Below the pieces are notes generated by a model. That model saw only the letters and a program-made list of their open reading frames with translations, had not been told where the DNA came from and ran no database searches. Source: Oehlia diaphana (lineage: Eukaryota > Glomeromycota > Glomeromycetes > Glomerales > Glomeraceae). Taken from it: a DNA stretch of 64,000 nt. This document shows, piece by piece, positions 1 to 13,394 of this stretch. The position numbers and the translations under genes were made by a program. Location of the stretch: the NCBI GenBank assembly GCA_003833135.1, contig QZLH01000171.1, positions 62,001 to 126,000 of the forward strand, written 5' to 3'. How positions within the stretch are numbered: the first letter of the stretch is position 1; each line of letters opens with the position of its first letter.

Positions 1-1695
1 TTATATAAATGATCACCTTATTACGTAGACCATTCAACAATATTTCAATTATTTCTTCAATTTGATCGGGTATTTCCTCTTCCTCTTCTTCACTATCATT
101 AAGTGATTGATGAACATTCGAAGGATCAATCCCCGTTTTATCCGATACTTCTAAATTATCTCTAAGGGATCTATTTCCTAGTAAAGTGATTAATCATCTA
201 ATAATTTAGAATATAATTAAATGAAACAGACATATTTTTAATCTGACACTAACCTCTTTGATATCTCCATGAAGCAACCTTAGGTTTCAAATAACACAAT
301 CCAAATCTTTGAGCCAATTTTACCGACATTTTCCTAACTAGAGTATTATTAGCAAACGTCTTATTTTCCTCAAGTAAAAATAAACATGGCCAAGCAGTCT
401 CAAGAGTAGGAAGCAATGTTTGCCTTTGTCCCAATTTGTAAATGGCACAAAGTGAAGTGAAAATTCCAGTGATCTATATAAAGTTATAGATTATTTTCGT
501 AATATGTTCAAGGAAGATATTGTAAATTATATAATATATACTTTTAGAGGAACTTACCGTGAACACATCTGTAACCTTTTTAACTTCATCTCTTGCCCAT
601 TGAATATAATCCAACAAATAAGCTTCAGCTATATCTCGTCTATAATAAATTAAATAAGTATTAGATGACATAAACACAATTTAGGAATATTAATTGTCAT
701 TTTTTTTTTTCAAACCTTGTTAATAATCTAGATAAGAGCACAGCTGCAGCATCTCTCTCTTTACCAGTGACTTTTAAATAAAACTTTGATAAATCAATTA
801 TATGATCCACTAAAGGAAACTAAATATTCAAATTAATCAAATTAGTTCAAATAAATCAAATTATTGAGTAAAATAAGTAAAATATTAATTTATTAATTTA
901 TTAATTTACCTTTTCCTTTTTACCTTCACTTCCACTTGCTTTACTATCAACAGTTTTTAAATCAAAAGGTATAATACAAATAAGTGATAACCAAATCAAT
1001 AAAACATATCTAGTTTCCCAAGCATTAAAATCCTTTGTATTTAAAACTACCAAAAAATAAAATGTAGGTTCTAAATCTGCTACTTCATGAGAAAAAAATT
1101 TTACTAAAGAAAAAAATATATATATAAATTAGCAATAATATTAAAAGAAAAATTAAAAGAAAAAAAAAATTTGATTTTTTTTTATAATTACAAATAGTTT
1201 TAAATCCACGAATTTTCATAATATAATACATAAGCATAAATAATCTTTGTATCTTAACTGGAACTTTAATAATATCTTTTGAACTAACAATTGATATGTT
1301 ATTTGAAAGAACTAAGGACGCCGCATTAACCGATTTAATATAAGATCTTAATAATTCAATTATAGGTTTAACTATTGCTTCTAAATGAGGATCAAGTAAG
1401 TAAGGTTGTTCTTGATATGGATTAATCTAAAAAGTAAAGAGTCAAATGTTTATCAATCATATATTCATATATAATTTTTATTTTTTTTAATAAAATTAAA
1501 TCAATAATTTACCAAATTAATAGCTTTTTTTAAATTTTTTTCTTGTTCGACATCATTTTCCTTTGAAAGTTTCTCCTCATCCGATTTCAATAAAATATCT
1601 AATGATTCAAAAAATTCTTTTGATTGCATAAAATGCGAAAGTGAATTATTGGCATTATCAACATCTATATCAACGTTTGTTTCATCAAATTCCAT
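1..1695 (-). CDS. TBCD: Tubulin-folding cofactor D, N-terminal part (cut by window edge)
   Basis: Cofactor D works in the cytosolic tubulin-folding pathway: it captures beta-tubulin and joins cofactors C and E to release the alpha/beta heterodimer. Seven exons can be joined in one frame on the minus strand with GT-AG introns: 1695-1513, 1426-1192, 1103-910, 819-716, 639-558, 473-254 and 177-1 (about 398 residues seen). The translation carries family-typical blocks: YLLDPHLE, a FFSHEVADLEPTF segment, NAWETRYVLLIWLSLICIIPFDL, a KERDAAAVLLSRLLTRRD segment, and LVRKMSVKLAQRFGLCYLKP followed by KVASWRYQRG. These match the HEAT-repeat N-terminal region of TBCD. The start ATG (MEFDETNVD) opens an acidic leader. 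The protein is usually over 1,000 residues, so most of the gene lies left of the window. Identification is from recalled family motifs; intron phases all agree. Confidence 0.92.
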
Positions 1696-3118
1696 GATTA
1701 AAATAAATTAAATAAATAAAGATTTAAATATGTTATTGTGATGCAGAAGAGTTATTATATATGATTTGAACAATGACTTGTGTAACTTTTTTCAAGATAA
1801 TCGAATTAGGATAAAGTTAGGATATATTTCGATCAAAAAAAAAAAAGCACGGCAACAAATTTTCCCACTATAGAATGACAGATCATCATTTTGCATAAAA
1901 AATTTTTCTTAGTTGTCACGAAATTGAAGGTGATAATTATGAATTAAGTACAAGAAGTTAACTTTCACACCTTGAGAAAAAAAAAAAAAAAAAATAAGGA
2001 GAGAATATGGTAACGCAAGGCTTATTTTTCAAAACAAAGCATTCATCGAAAAAAGAAAAAAAGAAATTAATAACACTAAACAATTACTTTTATAAAACTA
2101 CGAGTAAGAAACCTTGTCAAAATTAAAGGTTGTGTTACACATACCCTTATTTTTATTGTTTCATATTAGATTGTTATACAATTTGGATTAAAATTCCTTG
2201 TAATAATAGAGGACGGTTTATCCTAATGAATAGAACGGAAACACGGAATTAAGTTATGAGAATTAAGAATCATTAAGGCTGAAAAAAAAAGAAGGTAACA
2301 AAATTCTTGGATGATATCAATTAAAATGAAACAAAGATAGAAACAAAGATAACCCTCTTTTTAAGGATAAAGTCTTGTATCGAAATTCTAATGAAGAGAA
2401 TGGTATCCTGCTTTGTGATTGTTATATGTATTTAGAGACAATGTTTAAACATTAAACGAAAGGAGACCAATCTTATCACGCTCCAGCGGGTAACTTTGCT
2501 GTCTTGGTTTCACTATTAAAGGAAAAAAGGCTTTAAAACAAGTTTGAAAATTCTAATTTTTACAATAAAACTCATGGGTCTCACTAATGATATAGTGCAT
2601 TATGACATTGTTGTGATGTTTGTAACAATTACAATATTAAGTAAAGTTCTTTTTATGGATTGGTAAATACTATAACTATCGGAGTTTTCTTTTTTAACTT
2701 GAAACTTTATTTTTTTAACTTTCCAAAATTTCGGTGAAATAATTCCGGTTCAACCTTACCTATTTGTTGGTATGACCCTTAAATTATAATTGTTATAATG
2801 GGGATCAACATCAGATTAACGTATCAGAAGTGCGGAAAAGTATTTAAAGTAACAATATAACAATCAATATATAACAATATAAACAATAATACACTGTATA
2901 ATATATAAAACAATTTTTTATTTGACTGATTCAATAAATGATTTGTTACATGAAAGTTTCATAGTGGTTTGATTTGAAAGGGGGTTTTTTTTTTAAAAAA
3001 AAAAAAAAGCTCCAATGATAGAATGTGCGAAAAAAAAAAGAGTAAATAATAAATTAATTAACTAAACTTAATCAATAAGTTTTGTTGTTAAGGAAAAAAA
3101 GGGAGAAATCATCTAAAT
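1696..3118. other. Intergenic region, no gene seen
   Basis: AT-rich sequence with several A runs between two minus-strand genes. It must hold the promoter and 5' UTR of the cofactor D gene at its left end and the 3' UTR of the F-box gene at its right end. I see no conserved coding frame, RNA gene or clear repeat. Confidence 0.6.
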
Positions 3119-4858
3119 TTAACTTAATAAATTACAAATTAAATTGCAGTTAAAACCAGCTGCAAAAAATAAATCGGGTTTATTCCGAGGAAATATTTGT
3201 GCATTGCATGTAGTATTAATTTGAGAGGGAACAACCTCTATCATCGAATCATCATTAATCATTCTAACCTTATGATTACTTTTTGCTAAATGTAGTCTTA
3301 TTTCATAAAAAGAATAATGTTTTGGAGGATTTAAATTATTATCATAGTGATGACATAATTTACATTTAAAAATTCTTTTGTTTCGTAAACCACCATGAAG
3401 GAAAGCTCCACGTACAGTTTCAATTGGAGCAGGATGATCTTTTAAATATTGAGCTTCTTCACGAAGTTGAGGAATCAAAACATTCATTAAAAATTCATCA
3501 TCCCAAAGAATTCTTGGATCTTGATTCATAAAAGGTGGATTACGAAATGAAGGGCACCATGGTAAAAATTTTATCAATGAACTTTCAAAAATTTCATTGC
3601 ATTCCATCCTCTTAATTAAATTATAATTTGAATCGTCGGAATCGCTATTAGATTCTGAAGACGAACTCGAATTTCTTTCCATATCAATATCATCCATTGA
3701 TTGATTACTATTTTGTCTTTGACGAGATTGTAAATGATCAATTTCAGGTCTTAATAATTCAAAGATTAATTTAATTATATCCATTTGACGAGTTTGAATA
3801 GCAACATCAATTGCCAAATTTCTTTCAATTTCTTGTCTTTGTAATCTTAAAAGAGTAGACATTTGTAAATATTCAGGAATTAATTTATTACGAAAACCAA
3901 TCCAAGCACGTTTAGTAAAAGGACTAGTAGAAGTTGAACCCATAGCCTTATTATAAGTTAAACATTTATTTACAACAGACATCTTAAATCTTGGAAAACC
4001 GAATTCATTAGTTTCCTTTCTTATCAAATTATCAATAGTTATAACACGATCATTTCTTTTCCTTGAATTTTCCATAGTTTTTGACCAATATTCATTTTCA
4101 TTTTCCAATTCCCTTTTAATAACTTCTTCCATTTTACTACGACCTTCTTCACGTTTTTTAATTATCCAATCTTGACGGTCTTTTAAACTTAATTCATTGA
4201 ATTCATTATAAGCCTTATGAACATCTTGAATCCAATATAAATTGGAAGGACGACGTTTTATTTTTTCAGATCCTGAACCAGCAGATCCAGTAATAAATGT
4301 CAATCCACTAACGATATCAATATCGTCAGGAACCGAATTTTGAGAGAATAAATGATATCTTATTTGATCCAATCTAAAAAAAAAAAAAAAAAGAAAGGAA
4401 TATTAGAAAAATATAAATAAAATTGATAAAATTGTAAAATTGAATTTAAATAATTTAAATATAATAAATTACCTTATGGTTCGATCTTCAAGACATTTCT
4501 TGCAACAACGTACGAGGAAAGCCCAATAAATTTTTCTAATTCTTGGTTTTCCACAAAATTGACAACCACGTTCAGAAATAAATTTAACATATTGAAGTTC
4601 GGTCATACCTTCAGGAGGAGGCATTTGAACGAAAGGTAAAAATGTGATACGAGAATTTTTCCAAATTTCTTTCGTGGTAAAAGAATCAGTAGAACAAAGA
4701 TAACCATGAAATTGTTTAGAAACGCGTGCAAGAGAGATGAGATCGATGGGTGGTAAATATTGACAAATGTTTATAAAAATTTCAGGTGGAATTCTTGATG
4801 CGATACTCATAACAGATGGTTTAGAATTGTAAAAATTGTAATATTCGTATTCCATCAT
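3119..4858 (-). CDS. F-box protein with cysteine-rich and C2H2-like zinc motifs
   Basis: Two exons, 4858-4473 and 4373-3119, joined by a 99-bp GT-AG intron in phase 2, give 546 residues. An F-box lies near residues 20-55 (RIPPEIFINICQYLPPIDLI...ARVSKQF), which in this family binds Skp1 in SCF ubiquitin ligases. It is followed by a short cysteine cluster (CQFCGK ... CCKKC, about residues 97-123). The middle is charged and probably helical, with a Ser/Asp-rich low-complexity stretch (SSSSSESNSDSDDSN). Near the C-terminus CKLCHHYDNN ... LHLAKSNH resembles a C2H2 zinc finger (C-x2-C ... H-x4-6-H). This suggests an SCF substrate adaptor, but the substrate cannot be read from sequence. The first ATG of the exon is doubled (MMEYEYYNF); M1 is taken. 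No sequence relation to the tandem F-box genes at 48.8-56.3 kb beyond the F-box itself. Confidence 0.8.
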
Positions 4859-4860
4859 TT

Positions 4861-5022
<162 letters not shown>

Positions 5023-5049
5023 TCGTTTGTTTTATTTTATATATAAATG

Positions 5050-5549
5050 NNNNNNNNNNNNNNNNNNNNNNNNNNNNNNNNNNNNNNNNNNNNNNNNNNN
5101 NNNNNNNNNNNNNNNNNNNNNNNNNNNNNNNNNNNNNNNNNNNNNNNNNNNNNNNNNNNNNNNNNNNNNNNNNNNNNNNNNNNNNNNNNNNNNNNNNNNN
5201 NNNNNNNNNNNNNNNNNNNNNNNNNNNNNNNNNNNNNNNNNNNNNNNNNNNNNNNNNNNNNNNNNNNNNNNNNNNNNNNNNNNNNNNNNNNNNNNNNNNN
5301 NNNNNNNNNNNNNNNNNNNNNNNNNNNNNNNNNNNNNNNNNNNNNNNNNNNNNNNNNNNNNNNNNNNNNNNNNNNNNNNNNNNNNNNNNNNNNNNNNNNN
5401 NNNNNNNNNNNNNNNNNNNNNNNNNNNNNNNNNNNNNNNNNNNNNNNNNNNNNNNNNNNNNNNNNNNNNNNNNNNNNNNNNNNNNNNNNNNNNNNNNNNN
5501 NNNNNNNNNNNNNNNNNNNNNNNNNNNNNNNNNNNNNNNNNNNNNNNNN
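5050..5549. other. Assembly gap of 500 Ns
   Basis: Exactly 500 N characters, a typical placeholder length. The true size and content are unknown. Open frames reported across it are artefacts. Confidence 1.
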
Positions 5550-5652
5550 TTTTTTTAATTTTTTTAATTTTATAAAATTTTATAATTTTAAAAATTTTAA
5601 ATTTTTGATAATTTTTATATTTTTATAATTTTGTAATTTTTTTTTTTTTTTT
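5550..5652 (+). repeat. AT-rich repeat, copy 1, at the right edge of the gap
   Basis: From the first base after the gap, about 90 bases match the sequence at 7782-7879 with a single visible substitution (T versus G). The copies are about 2.2 kb apart in the same orientation. Confidence 0.85.
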
Positions 5653-8106
5653 TTTTTAAAAAAAATAAAAAAAAAAAAAAAAAAAAAAGAAAATATTATT
5701 CTTTTTTTTAAAAAAATTATTTTTTCTTTGAAGGAAAAAAGATTTTAGCAAGAGTATTTATATTGTTTTGTTTTATTAATTCTCTTAAAGTCTAAACATG
5801 GAAGATAGTTTATGATTGACTTCTACTGTGTCGCAAATAACGTTATTGTTAAAACAGTTTTAGCACATTTCCTCCAGAATATCGGGATCCTCAAAATCTA
5901 AATTGTTTTTGAATAAACTTTTTACAATAGAAATGAGAAATTTCATTGTCGGAAAAATTTTGAAAAAAGTTGATGGGTTTTGTCTTTGTGTATATATTAT
6001 AAAACCGGTTTTGAAGTACAACATTGATGGTCAAAAAAAAAAAAACCATTCTTACTATTGTTATTGAATTTAAACCAACGTTTCACCCTTATTTATATGA
6101 TCATATGCATTGGCGTGATAAAATATTTCTATATTAGAAAATTTAAGTAACCTAATAAGGTATTTTTTTTTTTCATATCCCAATAAAGTATTTAGGGGGG
6201 GGGGAGTTGAATCTTTTTTGTTGTTTGTTCGTTTTGTAAAATTATTTTGGATTGAATGGAAAAAAAAATTTAGTATTTCTTAAATGAAAAAATAACAATG
6301 ATTTTCCGGTACCACTATTTCGAAACCTTTGTGAAAAAAAGTTCCTGGAATTTTTTTTTTCGGACATCAAATTTGGAAATTTTACATTGATTATGTTTCA
6401 TTTAAGACAAAGGACGACTTTCTCTTTGGATTTTTTATCTCGTTTTAAAATTTGTTACAGATCCAAATTTTTTACAACTTTGGATTCGGTTTTAATACTG
6501 TGGCAAATATGATTAACTTTTTATGTACATAATGTACAAAAAGTGGAATTTTTGGTTTTAAACTAAATATGGATACACCCGTTCAAAAAGTGGCGGTGGT
6601 TTTGGCTGAGGATGTAAAAAGTTTTCAATTTCTTATTTTCTTATTAAAACCATTTCAATCATTTTAATCTGTTAATGAACTTCTTTATGGAATGAATAAA
6701 GAATTTCTTTTTTTTTTTTTGATAAATTTTGATAAATTTTTTTAGTATGAGTTTTTATTAATATATACAATATTAATATTATTATATATTATTTATATTA
6801 TTTATTATTATAATTGGTATGTAATTTTATGCAGGAGTTAAACTAATATCACATCCCTTTTGTATGATGATGTGATTATTATATGATGATACTGTAACAT
6901 ATATATATATTATATATATATTATATATATATATATATAATTCATAGTACCCGTACCGTAATACCTCCTGTAATAAATCTAAAAATTTTGGTTAAGGAAT
7001 TTTTTTAACCGTTTTAAAATCTTTTTTACCATTTAACCTTAATATGGTTTTATACCAATCAAATTTCGAAGTGTAAAAAAGAATTTTATTTTAATTTGGT
7101 AATTTAATTCCGAATATATTTTAAACAATTGATTCTGACAAATTAAGGATCATATTATAATAATTATATGTTTAATCTTTTTTACTTTTCTTATCTAACA
7201 ATTTCCCTAATTTAACAATTGATATAATTTATAAAATGTGGCTAGAGTGTAAACGTCACTTACTATTTTTATTTATTTTTAATAATAAAAATTCCGATTT
7301 TAACCGATTTTAATATTTTTAATAAAAATTTCTGATTTTAATAATAACAATTGTTAAACTGAAATAATAATAAAATATGTGATAATAATAATAATAATTA
7401 TTTATTATAATAATAAATTATTTTAAATTAACCGAATTTAACCGAATGAGGCGAATGAGGCACAGTAATTAAAAAATTCCAAATGCGTAATTATTTATTC
7501 ATGATATCATATAAAGTATAATTTTTTCTTTAATCCCTAAAAAATGACATTTCAATAAGATGATAAACATTCGTTTATTACGATTTCCTAAAAAAAGAAT
7601 GAATAAATCCAATATCTATATAAATACAATCAAATATTCAAAAAAAAAAAATTAATCATGAAAAAAACCAAAAAAAAAATCACTACTCAAAATACCAAAT
7701 ATCTCTATCTATCCAATGTAATTTTGTAATTTTGTAATTCTGTTAAATTTTGTAATAATAATTTTGATAACTTTTTTGTGATTTTTTTAATTTTTTTAAT
7801 TTTATAAAATTTTATAATTTTAAAAATTTTAAATTTTTGATAATTTTGATATTTTTATAATTTTGTAATTTTTTTTTTTCTTTCAAATAATCAAAATAAC
7901 CCCTTAAACACTTTTTTTAAAAATTAAGTAATAGTTATAAAAAAAAAAAAAAATATTCTTCATAATTGATCTACAATGTTCTTTCTTCGTTGATTACTTA
8001 TTTACCTGATTTCTAACTTTGTTAGTCGTCCCATTTTCTTATATATTTTAACACAAACCTTAAAATATAAAAATTATTATTTATTACATAATGGTGATGA
8101 ATTATG
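5653..8106. other. Non-coding AT-rich region
   Basis: No supported gene. It contains a G run near 6195, a (TA)n microsatellite at about 6899-6940, and an AT-only stretch around 7300-7440. The right end holds the 3' flank of the MAPEG gene. Confidence 0.6.
7782..7879 (+). repeat. AT-rich repeat, copy 2
   Basis: Near-identical partner of the tract at 5550-5652. Low sequence complexity means independent origin is possible, but the match in order of the AT blocks over about 90 bases is too exact for chance. Confidence 0.85.
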
Positions 8107-9043
8107 TCATTTCTCAAAATTCCATGCTGATTCATCGGAAACACTTCTTAATAAGGTAACTACTTCTATCACGGTTGAATAATTACTTTCAAATTGAGGA
8201 ATAAGGGCGAAAGCAAATAACCACCCAATACATGATAATGCCATGATATGTATAATTGCACGAGCATAATCAAAATCAAGAATATATAATATAGTATGAA
8301 AAATTCGAAGAATTGTATATATGACGGAAAAACTAAAAATAAAATAAAATAAAATAAAATAATTTTATTAATTTATTTAATTATTTTAATTATTAAATCA
8401 TAATATTTTAAATTTTAAATTATATACAAACCTTGTCCTATATGTTGATGGTACTTTATTTAATGTTGCAACAATTACTGCCGTAAAAAATACTACAAGA
8501 AATTAAATTAGATATAAAATTCGATTTTAAAGGATATATTTACAAATAATGTGATAACTACCAGGAGAATTTTCTAATGCAACTTGATGTGCCGCTGCAA
8601 CTCTACCTAATGCACCTTTTAACATTGATTTATAAAGTCTCGGTTCCTATCATGTAAAATAATAATAATAATAATAATAAGCTTGTGATTATGGTCCCAC
8701 AGCACTTTATATAATATATATTTATTTTAATACAAACATTATTATCATATCCATCTTTTAAACCAGCAGATTGTGCTAATACACTTAAAGATGCGGTTAT
8801 TACATACGTCCAAACAAACATAACGCCAATCATAACAAACGGTACGTCTTTTCGTAAAAAAAAGTAATGTAAAATAGGAAGAACAAAGTCTTCAACAAGT
8901 TGTAACTGTTGTATTGCAGCTGTAGCCAAAAAACAAACAGGCGAGAAAAGAATTAAGGCCAAAGTGACGTCTTTCGGTGAAAGTTTCGTCATATTTGACC
9001 TTTTTCTTCTACTCGGTCTAGAATTTCTCGTTGATTGCTGCAC
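8107..9043 (-). CDS. MAPEG-family integral membrane protein
   Basis: Four exons (9043-8738, 8646-8562, 8492-8432, 8332-8107) join in frame with GT-AG introns to give 225 residues. The MAPEG superfamily holds membrane-bound, glutathione-dependent enzymes of eicosanoid and xenobiotic metabolism. Evidence: after a basic N-terminal leader (RPSRRKR) come hydrophobic segments at about residues 28-45 and 60-85, then the motif R-V-A-A-A-H-Q-x-A-L-E-N-S-P at the exon 2/3 boundary, which matches the family's conserved R/H...ENxP signature, followed by two more hydrophobic segments (about residues 150-205). Length is somewhat above the usual 140-160 because of the N-terminal extension and C-terminal tail. 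Catalytic activity and substrate cannot be predicted; many fungal members are uncharacterised. Three introns in a short gene all respect reading phase, which supports the model. Confidence 0.75.
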
Positions 9044-11035
9044 TTTGATTGTTTTAATTTTGAAAAAGAGAAAAAGAAAATTTAATTTTTTTTTACCAAA
9101 AAAATTTTATAATAATAAATAAAATAATATAAAATTTTCTTGTAAAAAAAATCAATAATATATTTAAAGGGTTAAGCGGAAAGAAAGTGAGAGGAATATC
9201 ACTGTGGATGGAAAAAAAACAAACAAATCATTTAAGGGTTTAATCATTCCACAAACTTTATATATACTTGGTATGGGAACGCAACTAAAATTAATGCAGC
9301 AGGTCATACCAAATTTTTGAGGATCTTTCCAGTTTAAGGAAAAGCAATAGAACTATATTGTTTGTACCCCAGTAGAAATTATACACGGGTACCTAATATT
9401 CAATTCTAAGTAATTAGTGAAAACATTTTTTTATTTTCTTATGGGAGATTCTCGTGGCTTGGCCGCGTCATAATTATTTTAATGGAAAAATAGTATCAGG
9501 TATTTGCGCTTTATAAAAATAGTTACACAAGCTAGCAATTAATTAAAGAATATATATTAGATCTGAACATTAGAGATTGTTATCAATAACGATCCAATTT
9601 GATGAATCATTAATTTAAATGACAATAAAAATCTTAATAACAATAATAATGAACGTTTTCTATTTAGCAGAAAATACAATTACATAATGGCAACATCGTT
9701 CTCTTCAAAAAAAAAAAAAAAAAATATCTTGTTAGTTAAATGATTCTAACTTCATCATATCGTTTTCTTTTAATTATCGGCGTAGTAGACAGCTAATGCA
9801 AGTAAATCTTAGAACCTCTCAAAAAAAACTTTAAATTACCTACATTACTCTATTAGGCCGAAGTAAACATGCATGAAATAATGATTACAATCATGCATAT
9901 TGCAGATCTGCTTTTCATGCACTGTAAAGTCATAAGCTCATGATTGGTGCAAGGAACATTGAATAATTGAAAATTAGAAATACTTATGTTCATTCAAGAT
10001 GCGCAATTAAAATGCAAGAAATTAATTGAATGGGATCTTTATAAATTATAATCGGTCACTCAAATTAGGTAAAAAATTTCGAAATTATTACTCAGTTGTT
10101 AGGACATTTAAAGATTGGGGAGATTTGATATTTAAGAAATTATCAAGTAGAGATTCCACGTAATTATGAAGTATTTACAATTTCATTGGAATGATTCACA
10201 TCGTAAAATATTACCCTATTTGATTGGTTTATATAAGAAAATCATTAAATACGTTGGTGCATGGTATTGATGAGCAAGATTACGTATGCCATTTAAAATT
10301 CCTTAATATGTAGCACTTTAAAATGTTTAAAAAAGTTAAATTAGGATTTCTTGAATGAGTGGAAACTGCATTATAAGAATTATAATTTTATACAGTATGT
10401 ATGGAAAACCATATACAAAAGCTATCGATATGTTGAATTTTGGAATTTTAACATATTAACATTACATAATATTTTTCTTAAAATTATAAAGGAACTATGT
10501 TTGAGAATGCGTAAATAGATTGAATAGTTTTCGAGATAATGATTCTCAAAAAAGGCCTGAATTAACATTTAATTTGGTGTGTAAAAAAAGAAGTGTAGTT
10601 CAGGTAATTAATAATTTATTTTTACTTTATTATACTTTTTTTATCTATAATGTATATTACTAATGCTACAATTTTACATTTAATCCCAGATAAGAAATTT
10701 CTTTTAGCTATTGAGTTTTATTTAATTCAATTCTGTGCCACAAGTGGCGAGTAGTAGGTGGCGAATTAAGAAAGTTCATTCGAAAATCGAAATCAACATC
10801 GCGAACTTGAGACCGGTTTAAACAGGTTTAAAATCATTTTTAGTCATTGGATGTTGTTTAACCAAAAAAAACCGGTTAAAATCCGAGTTTAAAACTGGAT
10901 TTTGGCGTAAAGTAAGTACATCAAATTCACTTCGACTTTTTTAAAATATCGTTTTTCAACTAAATTCACCGGAATTTGTACAAATTTTTTTTATTTTTTT
11001 TATTTTATTTTCTCCAAAAATTGTTTCATCTTGGA
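9044..11035. other. Intergenic region, no gene seen
   Basis: About 2 kb between the MAPEG gene (minus) and the tandem small-gene cluster (plus). No continuous coding frame or RNA gene recognised. A stretch near 10.0-10.5 kb has short peptide-like runs broken by stops and could be an old gene remnant, but I cannot name it. Confidence 0.5.
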
Positions 11036-11531
11036 ATGAAAAAGAGGTAAATTTTGTGACAATCAAATATTTTTGAATTATATTAAAATTCGACCGATAT
11101 CTCTTTTCCTCCAATAACTAAAATAGCGCTCGCAGTTAAAAGACGTTTTACAAGAAGCTTCCGCGGAACTTGACTTCTTTATTGAAAAAATTTCTTCCTT
11201 CATTATTGACAATATATTATCTGATTTCAGAACTTTTACTGGTTCTAGAAAGATTATAATCGAATTCCATCATAATCGTTCTTTGAAAGTTGAGAAAATA
11301 AGTGATTATGATTATGCTGCTGCTGAAATAAGAGAATTGCATACTAAAAATCAACTTAATATTCTTAAAGAATTTCATAATGATATTGGAAATTATTTGA
11401 AAAAAAATTTAGAAGGATCAGGATTAACATGGAATGTTAATGTATATTCTAGCTATATTTCTGTTGAAATAACTTATAATATTGATTTTAACGCAATTAA
11501 ATATTTTTCCAAGAAACTTGATGTGGTATGA
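11036..11531 (+). pseudogene. Tandem small gene family, copy 1 (start unresolved, possible pseudogene)
   Basis: The second exon is open from 11127 or 11136 (after AG acceptors) to the stop at 11531 and encodes a homologue of the two genes that follow: shared blocks include EASAELDFFIE, ILKEFHNDIGNYLKK, LTWNVNVY and the ending YNIDFNAIKYFSKKL. In copies 2 and 3 a tiny first exon (5 or 7 codons) ends in phase 0. The equivalent here, ATGAAAAAGAG followed by GTAAAT at 11036-11046, is 11 bases long and would run into a stop after splicing. So either the true start lies elsewhere or the copy has lost its first exon frame. The function is not recognised. Confidence is for homology, not for expression. 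Confidence 0.6.
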
Positions 11532-11743
11532 AAATATATAAACTACATATTTATGTATGTCATTTGTAAAATATCACAGTGATTACAATTAGTTTCTTGT
11601 CCAATAAAAGTCGCTATGAACGGTAAAGTGATTATCAAACCAACCATTCGAGGGATGGTGAATACGAAATAGATAAATAGGTCTAATTTCAAGTGAAATT
11701 TTTCACACGCTTTTCTTTTCTTTTATTTTCTCAAAAGAAAAAT

Positions 11744-12180
11744 ATGTCAACAACTGAGGTAGGAATTATTTTTCTTTTTTTCTCTGACAGTTATTTCATT
11801 CTTCCGTATAAAATATTTGATTGATATTATAGATCGAAGCCAATATAAAAGAAGCATCCGTACAACTTGATCTGCTTATTGAAAATTTTTCGTCCTTTTT
11901 ATCAAATCGAATTTTATCTAATGTCCAAACTTTAACTCCGCCTGAAATAATCGTAATCGTATTCAAACAAGATTTTTGTAATCAGCAGAGCTTATATGTT
12001 AATTGTGGATTTAATATTCTCAAAATATTTCATAATGAAATTGGAAAATATTTAGAAAAAAAGTTTGAACATGTAGGATTAAAATGGAATGTTTATATTA
12101 AATTACCAACTATTAATGTAGAAATAACTTATTACATTGATTTTAGCGCAATTACAAGGTATTCAAAGAAATTGAATTGA
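11744..12180 (+). CDS. Tandem small gene family, copy 2 (unknown function)
   Basis: Exon 1 (11744-11758, MSTTE) and exon 2 (11833-12180) join in phase 0 across a 74-bp intron with GTAGGA donor, giving 120 residues. No known domain is recognised. The protein has an N-terminal amphipathic helix (EASVQLDLLIENFSSFL), a variable middle, and a conserved C-terminal half (FNILKIFHNEIGKYLEKKFE, LKWNVYIK, VEITYYIDFSAITRYSKKLN). No signal peptide or membrane segment. It lies between two paralogues in the same orientation about 0.7-1.2 kb away, so the trio arose by tandem duplication. The model is supported by the same exon layout in copy 3. Confidence 0.65.
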
Positions 12181-12907
12181 TGAGTATTGGACATATAATA
12201 TTGTAGATGAAAAAAATATGCACAAAAGTCCTATTATATATAACCAATAAAATTTAAATAACTTTGATGTTAGAAAGTTTAATAATTATGAAAACCAGAT
12301 GAAAATTTAATGGAGAACATACTTTATATTAAATATATATTTATTTAAAAGAATCTAGTCTAAAATTACTATCTTAGGACTTACGCGTCAACTCGACCTT
12401 TTAAACTCAATCAAAAGTTACAGCAATTGGCCATGTATACCTGATTTGATTTTTAAATACTACTGTTTCACATAATATAAAAGTACATTTATTCAAACTT
12501 ACGTAAAATCATCATAAATTTGCATTTTTATATAATGGACTTATAAAGTATTCGTTGATCAATTTTATTTCTACGAGTAAAGTGATTATAATGTTTCTCG
12601 CTCAGATGATGTTATTATTGTTGAGATTTTGCTACAAGTTTTAGAAGCGATGGTCCGTTTTTCCCTTAAAATATGAAAAAATCATTTTATTTCTAATAAA
12701 AAATATTATTTCATCTTTACACGCTCCAAACAATCATTTCCATTATTGTACTAATAATAGAGTTCCTGTCCAAAAAATTAGGAAATGGTGATTTAATTAT
12801 TCTACGATTTAGCTAAAAATAGATAGATTGTCTAATTATATTGAATTTTTTAAAAATATGCTATATATACGTGTCTATATTTTTTTAAAAAAAAATGAAA
12901 ATAAAAA

Positions 12908-13394
12908 ATGCCATCCTCAAATGCAAAGGTAAATTTTTTAGTTTATAAATCTTTGAAATTCATTCAAATGACTGAAAATTTAAATCAAATTAAAATAGAA
13001 TCCACAAATCGAAGCCGCTATGCAAGAAGGGTCCATGCGACTTGATTCACTTATTGAAACATTTTCATCATTATTATCAGAAAATATCAAAACTCTTATT
13101 CCATCTGAAAATATTAAAGTTGAATTCAATAAATATTATCGACAACCATCACTCACGATTAATGATGTTCGGATTGATAATAGCGAATTCGATTTGTATT
13201 CTAAAAATGGATATTATATTATTAAAGAATTTCATAATGAGATTGGGAATTATTTAAAAGAAAAATTTGAAGGATTGGAATGGAATGTTAATATATTTCC
13301 AGCAATTGTTCATATAGAAATGATTTATAATATTGATTATAATGCAATTAGAAAGTATTCAAAGAAAATTGGTGGCCCGGCGGAATTAAAATAA
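12908..13394 (+). CDS. Tandem small gene family, copy 3 (unknown function)
   Basis: Exon 1 (12908-12928, MPSSNAK) and exon 2 (12999-13394) join in phase 0 across a 70-bp intron, giving 138 residues. It repeats the pattern of its neighbours: an IEAAMQEGSMRLDSLIETFSS helix-like start, a variable charged middle, then IIKEFHNEIGNYLKEKFEG, LEWNVNI and a YNIDYNAIRKYSKK ending. It has a short C-terminal extension (IGGPAELK). The conserved WNV...VEI/IEM...YNID block probably forms the structural core. Function unknown; cytosolic or nuclear by absence of targeting signals. Confidence 0.7.

Noticed and set aside
5027..5628. Open frames across the gap
   Set aside because: They consist of unknown bases and are artefacts of the N placeholder.
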